From contig JAZROZ010000011.1 in assembly GCA_045648985.1 (NCBI GenBank), forward strand, positions 1 through 64,000: DNA of 64,000 nt. The letters are read 5' to 3'. Shown here one piece after another: positions 43,921-52,427 of the stretch. Each line of letters opens with the position of its first letter. The stretch's first letter is position 1. A model generated the notes under the pieces. That model was not told the DNA's origin. It worked only from the letters and a program-made list of their open reading frames with translations, and did not search any database. This DNA is from SIG437 sp045648985. GTDB taxonomy: Bacteria > Bacillota > Clostridia > UBA1381 > UBA9506. A program made the translations under genes and the position numbers.

Positions 43921-44327
43921 TTTTCTTTACTCCCCGATTTTTTATAAACAGTAGATAGCATTCCGTTTACAAAAGAAGCTGCCTTTTGTCCCTCATATTT
44001 TTTAGCTATTCTTACTGCCTCGCTTATAGCGATACTGTCATCTAAGTCAGAATACAGCATTTCCGCAAGACCAACACGCAAAGCAGCTAAGCCTACACGT
44101 GAAATTCTTTCGTGTGTGCGGCTTTTTGAATTCTCCGAAATGAGCATATCAATTTGTGCAATATTTGAGATAACTTTATCTGCAAGCTCTTTTATATATT
44201 CTTTCTGGTCCTCTATATCAGGATTTAAGTCAAAGAACTGAGAAAGAAGCTCTTTATAATCTTCTCTTTGCACTTCATATTCAAATATAAACTTAAAACC
44301 ATATTCTCTGCCTTGTTTTCTTGTCAT
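43917..44327 (-). CDS. nusB: Transcription antitermination factor NusB
   Basis: NusB joins NusE and other factors in the rRNA antitermination complex. The 136-residue all-helical protein has the C-terminal IAISEAVRIAKKYEGQKAAS and FVNGMLSTVYKK that are diagnostic. AAGGGAG precedes the ATG. A 70-nt gap with a tRNA-like remnant separates it from radA upstream. Confidence 0.9.
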   Translation of the reverse strand: MTRKQGREYGFKFIFEYEVQREDYKELLSQFFDLNPDIEDQKEYIKELADKVISNIAQIDMLISENSKSRTHERISRVGLAALRVGLAEMLYSDLDDSIAISEAVRIAKKYEGQKAASFVNGMLSTVYKKSGSKEK

Positions 44328-44397
44328 CTGTATTCTCCCTTATTTTAGTCATCGTAGAATCGAACTAATTGCGGTTTTACTCTCTAATGACTACTTA

Positions 44398-45753
44398 TTA
44401 TAAAATATGTGAAAGTGCTTCTGTTACGTTTTTAGCCGTAATTATTTCAAGATTTTTAATATCTTTAATTGCTTTTTCGTTCGCCTGAGGAATTATACAT
44501 CTTGAAAAACCAAGCTTTTCTACTTCCTTAAGACGTTTTTCAATCTGGCTGACACCTCTTAGCTCACCTGTTAAGCCTATTTCACCAATCACAGCAAGTC
44601 CCATATCCATTTCGCAGTTTCTAAATGATGTTGCAATTGCTGCGGCGATTGCAAGGTCTGCCGCAGTTTCGTCAAGACGTATTCCTCCTACAACGTTTAC
44701 ATGGGCATCCTGATTTTGCAAATTTAAGCCAACTCTCTTTTCTAAAACTGCAATTATCAAATTTACTCTGTTATAGTCAATTCCTGTTGCCATTCGTCTT
44801 GGCATACCAAAGCTTGATGAACAGATGAGTGCCTGTATTTCAGATAAAACAGGTCTTGTTCCTGATATAGAACAACACACGGCCGACCCCGGTGCTTTTT
44901 CTGGTCTGCCCGAGAGCATCATTTCAGACGGATTCTTCACTTCCGAAAGTCCCTCTTCTGTCATTTCAAAAACACCTATTTCATTTGTTGAGCCAAATCT
45001 GTTTTTAACTGCACGCAAAACTCTGTATGTCTGGTTTTTCTCACCCTCAAAATAGAGCACGCAATCCACCATATGCTCTAAAACTTTAGGCCCTGCGATT
45101 GCTCCGTCTTTTGTCACGTGTCCTACAATGAAAACTGCAGTTTTTGTATCTTTGCAGAGCCTCATAAGTGATAGTGTTATGTCGCGCACCTGTGTCACAC
45201 TGCCCGGCGCTGACGGAATTTCAGGATTATACATCGTCTGTATTGAATCCACAATCAAAATATCAGGCATTTCCTTTTCTATGTAGCTGATAGCCGCCGT
45301 TATATCTGTTTCTGATAAAATAGTAAAGTTTTCATTTTTTACATCAATGCGGTCTGCACGCATTTTAAGTTGTTTTTCCGATTCTTCTCCCGATATATAG
45401 AAAATGGAAACAGATTTGTCTAAAAATTTTGCAAGCTGCAAAAGTAATGTTGATTTACCTATTCCGGGGTCGCCGCCAACTAAAACAAGTGAGCCTTTGA
45501 CAATACCACCGCCTAAAACGCGGTCAAGCTCGCTTATTTTCGTCTGCGTACGCTCATAGTCATCAGTTGCCACATCGGAAAGCTTTACAGGAACGGCTTT
45601 TTTTGACGAAACCGCTAGTCCCTTTGTATTAGCAGGTTTATGCACAGTTTCTTCTACCATTGTGCTCCAACTCTCGCAAGCAGGACATTTGCCTATCCAT
45701 TTTGCTGATTCGTATCCGCATTCACTACAAACATAAACTGTTTTCATTTTCAC
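44398..45753 (-). CDS. radA: DNA repair protein RadA
   Basis: RadA (Sms) is a RecA-like branch-migration ATPase. The 451-residue protein has an N-terminal zinc finger (CSECGYESAKWIGKCPAC). The Walker A is GGDPGIGKSTLLLQL, and the diagnostic KNRFG motif lies near 255. The C-terminal third is a Lon-like domain. The GTG at 45753 overlaps the upstream stop codon (GTGA) and has GGAGGAG 7 nt before it. An ATG at 45747 is possible. Confidence 0.95.
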   Translation of the reverse strand: MKMKTVYVCSECGYESAKWIGKCPACESWSTMVEETVHKPANTKGLAVSSKKAVPVKLSDVATDDYERTQTKISELDRVLGGGIVKGSLVLVGGDPGIGKSTLLLQLAKFLDKSVSIFYISGEESEKQLKMRADRIDVKNENFTILSETDITAAISYIEKEMPDILIVDSIQTMYNPEIPSAPGSVTQVRDITLSLMRLCKDTKTAVFIVGHVTKDGAIAGPKVLEHMVDCVLYFEGEKNQTYRVLRAVKNRFGSTNEIGVFEMTEEGLSEVKNPSEMMLSGRPEKAPGSAVCCSISGTRPVLSEIQALICSSSFGMPRRMATGIDYNRVNLIIAVLEKRVGLNLQNQDAHVNVVGGIRLDETAADLAIAAAIATSFRNCEMDMGLAVIGEIGLTGELRGVSQIEKRLKEVEKLGFSRCIIPQANEKAIKDIKNLEIITAKNVTEALSHIL

Positions 45754-47450
45754 TGCACTTCTCCTCCATCCACCACTTCAGGTGCCTGGCTGGCAGTTGG
45801 CATTTCTGTTTCGCTCGGCAACTTAGTGAGTGGCTCATCAGCTTCAGTTGTAATCTCTTCTTGCTCTTTCATTACTTCTTCTGCTTCTTTTGTGCCCACT
45901 CTTTCAACTCTGTCCGTTGCCTGATATGTACTTCTTGTAAGCACTATTGTTTTAGATGTTCCATTTTCTTTCGTTGTTTTATATGTAACATATGAGCTTC
46001 CCTGTGCTCCTTCTTCCTCAACTTCCACTGTGCCTTGGGGCAAAGTATTGTCTTTAATCTGTTCTACCTTTGGCGGATAAACTGCCGTACATTCAGTTGT
46101 TATTTCTATAGTTCTGCCCGGATGCTGTTTCGTTCCGTATATACTTACTGTATTTCTTCCGTTTATGGCAGATGCCACTATTTTAATGGGCGCACCTGTA
46201 TTGTTTGCAAACTTAAAGTCAATACTTCCGTATGAAACTGTTGCATCTCTTCCAAGCGGAACGTATGAAACAGGAAGTGAATGACTTTTTCTGTACACGA
46301 TTTCAAGATCTGCAAATACAACAGCATTAAACAAAGTTGATGAAACCTGACAAATTCCTCCACCAAGTCCCTGTTCCACCTTGTTTCCTACATAAACTCC
46401 TGCTTCTCTGAAACCGCGCTCAGCAGTTCTTGGGCCAACCGTATCGTTATATGAAAAAATATCTCCCGGAGCTAAAACGCAATTAGATATATTTTGCGAC
46501 GCTAAAGCTACGTTATGTGACCTTGAAATGTTTGATGCTGCATATGTTGATGAATATGTAGCCAAAAGGTCAGGGAAAAGCTCAGCATTTATTTTTTCTG
46601 CTGTAATTTCAGGCGGTGTTATAATTGCAGGAATGCGCACAACATCTCCAGGTGTTTCGTCAATAATCGCTTTTGCTTCCATAGAATCAATCTTAACCCC
46701 TAATTTTTCCGGGGTAATTTTAAGTCTTTGATTTTCAATAGTATAGCTTGCGTCCTGAGGCGCTGTGCATACCTCTTTTTCCAAATATTCCACAGTAAGC
46801 TGAGGCGGAACTACCTCTTCTGTCATAAGTCCGATTTCTGAAACAGTATTGTCTAGAACTGCCTGACGGATTTGTTCTTTTGCGGTTTCTTCAATTATTC
46901 TCCATCCGCTTTTTCCTCGTGTTATAACAAGCTCTTCTCCCTCTAATTCTACTGTAAGCTCTCTTTCAGGTACATCAATCTTGTTTGCAATTTCATTTAT
47001 CTTTGAAACAAGAATATCGTTATTGAAATTAACAACAACCTTAACCTCAGCACCGTTTTGCTTTATATCATCGATAATCTGAAGCTTAGCTCCGCGTTTT
47101 CCGTCTCTTCCCAACAAAAACGCATTCTCTGCAGTCTTAAACCCGTCAACACAGGCACCGACTTCTCCCAACGAAAATGACGTTTCTTCTCCCTCGCAGA
47201 AGATTTTTAAAGTACGGTTTATGTCAAGGGGATAGCGCTCCTCTATTGCATTTTTTGCATCTTCTATGCTCATTTTACCTATGGCTACGTCCCCTGCTTT
47301 TATTCCGTCATATATTTTGTTATAGCTAAGCTTGGAATACTGCACAGCAAAAGAAGCACCGACAGCAATTAATGCCACCAGAACTATTGCAGATATTATT
47401 ATAATGGCAAGTTTCAATCCACCCTTTTGGGAATTTATCTCTAACTGCAC
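45750..47450 (-). CDS. VanW family protein
   Basis: A 566-residue exported protein with one N-terminal membrane helix (about 13-34). Two repeats of a peptidoglycan-binding-4-like domain (about 35-265) come next. The VanW domain carries FSYNDTVGPRTAERGFREAG and EQGLGGGICQVSSTLFN. A G5-like segment near 470-525 and an acidic tail complete it. VanW itself has no proven function; YoaR-type relatives bind the wall. The start is GTG with GGGGGA, and a sigma-A promoter lies upstream. It is the head of the radA-nusB transcript. Confidence 0.85.
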   Translation of the reverse strand: MQLEINSQKGGLKLAIIIISAIVLVALIAVGASFAVQYSKLSYNKIYDGIKAGDVAIGKMSIEDAKNAIEERYPLDINRTLKIFCEGEETSFSLGEVGACVDGFKTAENAFLLGRDGKRGAKLQIIDDIKQNGAEVKVVVNFNNDILVSKINEIANKIDVPERELTVELEGEELVITRGKSGWRIIEETAKEQIRQAVLDNTVSEIGLMTEEVVPPQLTVEYLEKEVCTAPQDASYTIENQRLKITPEKLGVKIDSMEAKAIIDETPGDVVRIPAIITPPEITAEKINAELFPDLLATYSSTYAASNISRSHNVALASQNISNCVLAPGDIFSYNDTVGPRTAERGFREAGVYVGNKVEQGLGGGICQVSSTLFNAVVFADLEIVYRKSHSLPVSYVPLGRDATVSYGSIDFKFANNTGAPIKIVASAINGRNTVSIYGTKQHPGRTIEITTECTAVYPPKVEQIKDNTLPQGTVEVEEEGAQGSSYVTYKTTKENGTSKTIVLTRSTYQATDRVERVGTKEAEEVMKEQEEITTEADEPLTKLPSETEMPTASQAPEVVDGGEVQ

Positions 47451-47493
47451 TATTTATTCCCCCTTAACCTTTTTTATATTTACACTCTCCCTT

Positions 47494-47522
47494 ATTATAT
47501 ATTTCTATCGGCGTTTTGTAAA
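47494..47522 (-). promoter_or_regulatory. Sigma-A promoter of the VanW-radA operon
   Basis: Minus strand: -35 TTTACA (47517-47522), 17-bp spacer, -10 TATAAT (47494-47499), 44 bp before the start codon. Confidence 0.7.
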
Positions 47523-47559
47523 CTGTTTTATGACAATTTTTTAAATTTTTTGCAAATTT

Positions 47560-48054
47560 TTATCTGTTTAGAATCCATATACCAAAGTTAAGGTAAAGGG
47601 CAAAAGTACACCAAAGCCAATATGGTATTAATAGCAGTCCGGCGGCGTGACATATTCTGTAAAATTTTGCAGCAGTTATTCCGACTAAAACCCACAAAAG
47701 AAGTAATACCCAAAAAGCTGCAAAAACCATTTCAAACCTGAAAAATACAATAGACCACAGGAAATTTACTGCAAGCTGCAGAAGATAAAATGTTATTGCA
47801 TTGCGCACATAATCCTTTACCCAACCCTTTTCATAAATTAAAAACGATGCTATGCCCATCAAAATATAAAGTATTGTCCAGACAATAGGAAAAACTATCG
47901 GAGGAGGCGAAAGTGGGGGCTTTATTGTCGCGGCATAAAGCTCCGTTCCGCCAGCTAAATATTGCGACAAAAAACCAACTGCCAAAGGAAGAGCAACTGC
48001 TATTATAAATCTTATAATTTTTCTTAAGTTTATTGTTTTAAAAGTAAAACTCAT
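47560..48054 (-). CDS. TspO/MBR family membrane protein
   Basis: A 164-residue protein with five hydrophobic helices of the tryptophan-rich sensory protein family. It binds porphyrins or other small ligands in known members. The signatures IKPPLSPPPIVFPIVWTILY and YILMGIASFLIYEKG are clear. The ATG at 48054 has AAAGGA 9 nt upstream; the one at 48063 has no spacing. Function here is unknown. It has a 338-bp upstream gap with a folded element. Confidence 0.85.
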   Translation of the reverse strand: MSFTFKTINLRKIIRFIIAVALPLAVGFLSQYLAGGTELYAATIKPPLSPPPIVFPIVWTILYILMGIASFLIYEKGWVKDYVRNAITFYLLQLAVNFLWSIVFFRFEMVFAAFWVLLLLWVLVGITAAKFYRICHAAGLLLIPYWLWCTFALYLNFGIWILNR

Positions 48055-48154
48055 ATCAATCATTCCTTTCTTTATATTAAGTATATGGAAAAATTTTTAA
48101 AATATTAAAACAGCGATGGCTTTTTTGTGGGGACAGAAAAAAAGATACAGAATG

Positions 48155-48236
48155 AACAAACTGAGCAAAAGCAAGGTTTCCTTGCTTTTGGCTACCTGAA
48201 GGCATACTTGTTGTACACCGAGAGGCGAAGTTTGTT
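48155..48236 (-). other. Possible structured RNA or folded repeat in the tspO-carB gap
   Basis: Three nested pairings: an outer stem AACAAACT/AGTTTGTT (48155-48162 with 48229-48236); an 11-bp hairpin (48166-48176 with 48180-48190); and a 7-bp stem at 48201-48207 with 48213-48219. The last needs two G-U pairs and so only forms on the minus strand. Together they give a three-way junction. There is no coding signal, and a 61-codon plus-strand frame across it has no ribosome site. The remaining bases of 48064-48401 hold the terminator and repeat listed separately and otherwise nothing I can identify. Confidence 0.4.
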
Positions 48237-48312
48237 TATAGCAAAAAGAAATCAATTCATAAGAAAAATCGAGATTTTGAGATTTTTCTACAATAATTTC
48301 TGTATAAATTAA

Positions 48313-48346
48313 CGGGCAACTCGTAAACTCTCCTACGAATTGCCCG
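48313..48346. terminator. Terminator downstream of carB-dapF
   Basis: GC-rich stem: 7 bp plus 5 bp with one mismatch, 48313-48325 with 48334-48346. The plus-strand side has the better T-run (TTTATAATTTTTT), while on the minus strand the tail is TTAATTT. It probably ends the arginine operon but could serve a plus-strand transcript. Confidence 0.65.
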
Positions 48347-48366
48347 CTTTATAATTTTTTATTTCT

Positions 48367-48394
48367 TTTTGCAGTCTGGACTTTTTTTACGTCC
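48367..48394. repeat. 28-bp repeat, copy 1
   Basis: Matches copy 2 at 55705-55732 at 26 of 28 positions in the same orientation. The core is GTCTGGACTTTTTTTAC followed by GTCC or ATCC. On the minus strand GGAC/GTCC can pair, and copy 2 keeps the pairing as GGAU/GUCC. It lies 8 nt past the carB-dapF stop. Confidence 0.6.
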
Positions 48395-48401
48395 CTGCCT
48401 T

Positions 48402-49238
48402 TTAAAATTCGATTACACCCTCATATATAAGGTTTGCATTACCTGTAAGATATATAGCATCGTCTGTGTATCTTACTACAACTTTACCGCCCGCTAAGCG
48501 AACAGTAATGTCTGTGTCTTTTTTGCAGTATCCACTCTCTACTGCTGCAACTACAGCTGCACAAGCACCTGTTCCGCAAGCAAGAGTTTCGCCATTACCG
48601 CGTTCCCAGACACGCATAATGAGTGTACTTTCGTCAACAACTTTTACAAATTCTGTGTTTACTCGCTCAGGGAATATATCTGCATTTTCAAACTTAGGAC
48701 CAATTTCAGCTACATCCAAAGTTGCTAATCTCTCACAGAACACAACACAATGCGGATTACCAACAGACACACATGTGATGTTGTATTTGCCACCTGCAAT
48801 TTCCACTTCTCTGTTAATTACAGACTCTCCCGAAAGATTTACAGGAAGGTCAGCCGGCTTAAGGCTTGGTTTTCCCATATTAACCTGAGCGGAGCCTACT
48901 TTTCCGTTAAATGAATATACTTTAACTTCCTTAATGCCTGAAGCAGTTTCTATACGCATATCCTTTTTGTTTACGATGCCGTTATCCTTAAGATATTTTG
49001 CAACGCAGCGAATAGAGTTACCTGCCATAGGTGCAACACTTCCGTCTTTGTTGAATGCTCTCATTTTAGCATCAGCAATATCTGATTTTTCAATTAAGAC
49101 GATACCGTCACCGCCGATTGAGTAATTTCTTTCAACGCATTTAATACAAAGCGATTCAGGACTTGTGATTTCTCCATTGAAGTTATCAAAGAAGATGTAG
49201 TCATTACCCGAACCCTGCATTTTATAGAACTTAAGCTT
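48402..49238 (-). other. dapF: DapF-like domain of the fusion protein
   Basis: This marks residues 1064-1341 of the CarB fusion. Its 278 residues equal a normal free-standing DapF. Conserved elements are SIGGDGIVLIEKSD, AFNKDGSVAPMAGNSIRC, GNPHCVVF and WERGNGETLACGTGACA. There is no ribosome site or start codon at the junction (PQHQKLKF), so separate translation is not indicated. Confidence 0.85.
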
Positions 49239-52200
49239 TTGATGCTGGGGACGTAAGTTATTAATATCAACAAGCTCTGTGTTAAGCTCAGTATAGTTAC
49301 TTGCAATGATGTCTGCCAAAGCATTTGCAGTATCGAGTGAAGTGAGGCATGCAACTGAAAGCTGAAGAGCACGTCTGTGAAGCTTAATGTAATCAGAGAT
49401 TCCATTGTCTCCGCCTGAATTTGTGTAGATTATATAATCAATCTTGCCATCTTCCATAAGACCGATTACACCGCTATCTCCAAACAGTTCTTTAACCTCA
49501 ATTACATCAACGCCAAGTCTTCTTATGATTTCAGCAGACTCCTCGCTTGCATAGATTGTCTGTCCTAAATTGTTGAACTTATCAGCAAGCTTAATTAAAT
49601 CATAGCTGTCTTTTATGGCAACGTTCATATAAACACCGCCGATTTTTCTTTTTCCGAGCTTAAAGCCTGCGGAAACAAGCCCTTTAAATACAGCCTCTGT
49701 CATATTTCTGCCGATACCTAAAACTTCACCTGTTGACTTCATTTCAGGTCCTAAAAGTGAGTTTACATCGAGTAATTTCTCAAATGAGAATACAGGAACC
49801 TTTACTGCAACATACGGTGATGATTTATAAAGTCCTGTACCGTAACCAAGTGTTGACAAATCTTCACCGAGCATTACTTTAGTTGCAAGGTCAACCATCG
49901 GAACACCCGTTACTTTACTGATATAAGGAATTGTTCTTGATGCTCTCGGGTTAACTTCGATTACGTAAAGCTCGTTTTTATTTACTAAATACTGAATATT
50001 AACTAAGCCTTTTGTACCCATAGCGAGCGCAAGCTTTTCAGAACATTCAATCATCTTTTCGAGTATCTTATCGCTTAAGTTGAACGGCGGATATACTGCG
50101 ATTGAGTCGCCTGAGTGAACACCGGCTCTTTCGATATGCTCCATAACACCGGGAATTAAAACATTCTTTCCGTCGGAGATAACGTCAACTTCTAACTCTT
50201 TACCCATCATATATTTATCTACCAAGACAGGATTTTCAATCTCCTGCATCAGGATAATTTTCATATAACGGTTAACGTCTTCATCGCTGTATGCAATAGT
50301 CATATTTTGACCGCCGATAACGTATGACGGACGAAGAAGAACGGGATAACCAAGACTATTTGCAGCGGTGAGTGCTTCCTGATTAGTTAAAACACCCATA
50401 CCCTTAGGTCTCCTGATGTCAAACTTTTCTAAGAGTGCATCAAAACGTTCTCTATCTTCTGCCATATCAATACTTTCAGCAGATGTACCTAAAATCTGAA
50501 TTCCCTGTTTGTCTAAGAACTGAGTGAGCTTGATAGCAGTCTGACCGCCGAAAGCAACAACGACACCAATCGGATTTTCGACCTTGATAACGTTCATAAC
50601 ATCTTCTTCGGTGAGCGGCTCAAAATAGAGTCTGTCGGCTGTGTCAAAGTCTGTTGAAACAGTTTCAGGGTTATTGTTTATGATAACAACTTCATAACCC
50701 ATTTTCTTTAATGCCCACACACAATGAACTGAAGAATAGTCAAACTCAATACCCTGACCGATACGAATAGGACCTGAGCCTAAAACAATAATCTTTTTAT
50801 TGTCTTTTCCTACTCTTTCCCTTGCTTCACAATGCTCATCATATGTTGAGTAGAAGTACGGTGTTTGTGCTGCAAACTCTGCCGCACAAGTATCAACCAT
50901 CTTATAAACACAGTGGCGGTTTCCGGGAAGCTCATTTGCGCTTATTCTCTTTAAGGCTTTATTTGTATATCCAAGCTTTTTACCTTCGACATACATTTCT
51001 TCTGTTAAAACAGTATTTTCGATCTTCCTTTCAAACTCTACTAAGTTCTTTAATTTTGAAATGAAGAACTTATCTATTTTAGTAATATCATTAATCTCTT
51101 CAACAGAGATGCCTTGCTTTAAAGCTTCAAAAACAGCAAAAAGTCTTAAATCATCAAGTTTAGTAAGCTGCTCTTTGATATCGATACCTTCCATAGCAGG
51201 ATTGTTAAGTGTATCAAGACCAATTTCTGCACCGCGAACTGCCTTCATGATGGCCATTTCAAAGCTTGCGCCGATTGACATAACCTCGCCTGTTGCTTTC
51301 ATCTGTGTGCCAAGCTTTCTTGATGAATATACAAACTTATCAAAAGGCCATTTTGGGAATTTAACAACAACATAGTCGATTGTAGGCTCAAAGCAAGCAC
51401 AAGTTTTTCCCGTTACGTCGTTTTGGATTTCGTCCAGAGTATAGCCAAGGGCAATTTTACTTGTAACCTTTGCAATCGGATATCCTGTTGCTTTACTAGC
51501 AAGCGCCGATGACCTTGAAACACGAGGATTAACCTCAATTACTGCATACTCAAAACTATTCGGGTTTAATGCAAACTGACAGTTACATCCGCCCTCGATT
51601 TCAAGCTCTGTGATAATGTCAAGTGATGCTTTTTTAAGCATCTCGTATTCTTTATTTGAAAGAGTTAAAGCAGGAGCTGCAACGATACTGTCGCCTGTGT
51701 GAATACCAACAGGGTCAAAGTTTTCCATACTGCAGATTGTAATTGCATTACCTTGAGAGTCACGCATTACCTCAAACTCAATTTCTTTCCAACCATAAAT
51801 ATATTTCTCAACAAGAATCTGTGTGATAGGTGAAAGCAAAAGACCATTTGATGCAATTGTTATAAATTCATCACGGTTATATGCAACACCGCCGCCGCCA
51901 CCGCCTAAAGTAAACGCAGGACGGATAATTACAGGATATCCAATACTTTCTGCTATCTCGAGGGCCTTGTCGATATCTGTTGCGATGTCAGACGGAATAC
52001 AGGGCTGACCAATCTTTAGCATTGTTTCTTTAAAGAGTTCTCTGTCTTCTGCTTTATCAATGGCATCTGCGTTAGTGCCTAAAAGCTTTACACCCATTTT
52101 CTTTAAAAAGCCGCTCTTGTTAAGCTGCATTGCAACAGTAAGACCCGTCTGACCGCCGAGTGATGCGAGTAAGCTATCGGGACGTTCTTTTTCAATAATT

Positions 52201-52427
52201 CTCATTATTGTCTGCTCTGTTAGCGGCTCTAAATATATTTCATCAGCCAAAGCCTTATCAGTCATAATTGTTGCAGGGTTAGAGTTTACTAATACCACGT
52301 TTAAGCCGGCATCTTTTAAAACTCTGCATGCCTGTGCGCCTGCATAGTCAAACTCTGCTGCCTGACCTATTACGATAGGACCTGAGCCTATTACCAAAAC
52401 TTTTTTAATATCCGGATTCAATGGCAT
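48402..52427 (-). CDS. carB: CarB-DapF fusion: carbamoyl-phosphate synthase large subunit with a diaminopimelate epimerase-like domain
   Basis: One 1341-residue frame. Residues 1-1063 are a full CPSase large chain. The first ATP-grasp half has FTLGGGGGGVAYN and the second has VLRPSYVIGGQNM, with an MGS-like allosteric region before residue 1063. Residues 1064-1341 are a full-length DapF-like domain that begins KLKFYKMQGSGNDYIFFDN. The second catalytic Cys is present in ETLACGTGACA (Cys1284). The first is replaced by Ala (Ala1135) in MAGNSIRC, where MCGNGIRC is usual. The start overlaps the carA stop (TAATG). CarB with CarA makes carbamoyl phosphate from glutamine; the DapF part may or may not be an active epimerase. 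Confidence 0.92.
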   Translation of the reverse strand: MPLNPDIKKVLVIGSGPIVIGQAAEFDYAGAQACRVLKDAGLNVVLVNSNPATIMTDKALADEIYLEPLTEQTIMRIIEKERPDSLLASLGGQTGLTVAMQLNKSGFLKKMGVKLLGTNADAIDKAEDRELFKETMLKIGQPCIPSDIATDIDKALEIAESIGYPVIIRPAFTLGGGGGGVAYNRDEFITIASNGLLLSPITQILVEKYIYGWKEIEFEVMRDSQGNAITICSMENFDPVGIHTGDSIVAAPALTLSNKEYEMLKKASLDIITELEIEGGCNCQFALNPNSFEYAVIEVNPRVSRSSALASKATGYPIAKVTSKIALGYTLDEIQNDVTGKTCACFEPTIDYVVVKFPKWPFDKFVYSSRKLGTQMKATGEVMSIGASFEMAIMKAVRGAEIGLDTLNNPAMEGIDIKEQLTKLDDLRLFAVFEALKQGISVEEINDITKIDKFFISKLKNLVEFERKIENTVLTEEMYVEGKKLGYTNKALKRISANELPGNRHCVYKMVDTCAAEFAAQTPYFYSTYDEHCEARERVGKDNKKIIVLGSGPIRIGQGIEFDYSSVHCVWALKKMGYEVVIINNNPETVSTDFDTADRLYFEPLTEEDVMNVIKVENPIGVVVAFGGQTAIKLTQFLDKQGIQILGTSAESIDMAEDRERFDALLEKFDIRRPKGMGVLTNQEALTAANSLGYPVLLRPSYVIGGQNMTIAYSDEDVNRYMKIILMQEIENPVLVDKYMMGKELEVDVISDGKNVLIPGVMEHIERAGVHSGDSIAVYPPFNLSDKILEKMIECSEKLALAMGTKGLVNIQYLVNKNELYVIEVNPRASRTIPYISKVTGVPMVDLATKVMLGEDLSTLGYGTGLYKSSPYVAVKVPVFSFEKLLDVNSLLGPEMKSTGEVLGIGRNMTEAVFKGLVSAGFKLGKRKIGGVYMNVAIKDSYDLIKLADKFNNLGQTIYASEESAEIIRRLGVDVIEVKELFGDSGVIGLMEDGKIDYIIYTNSGGDNGISDYIKLHRRALQLSVACLTSLDTANALADIIASNYTELNTELVDINNLRPQHQKLKFYKMQGSGNDYIFFDNFNGEITSPESLCIKCVERNYSIGGDGIVLIEKSDIADAKMRAFNKDGSVAPMAGNSIRCVAKYLKDNGIVNKKDMRIETASGIKEVKVYSFNGKVGSAQVNMGKPSLKPADLPVNLSGESVINREVEIAGGKYNITCVSVGNPHCVVFCERLATLDVAEIGPKFENADIFPERVNTEFVKVVDESTLIMRVWERGNGETLACGTGACAAVVAAVESGYCKKDTDITVRLAGGKVVVRYTDDAIYLTGNANLIYEGVIEF

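Noticed and set aside
48127..48312. 61-codon plus-strand frame in the tspO-carB gap
   Set aside because: It has no ribosome site, reads through hairpins and ends at a terminator stem. The codon use looks random, so I treated the region as noncoding.
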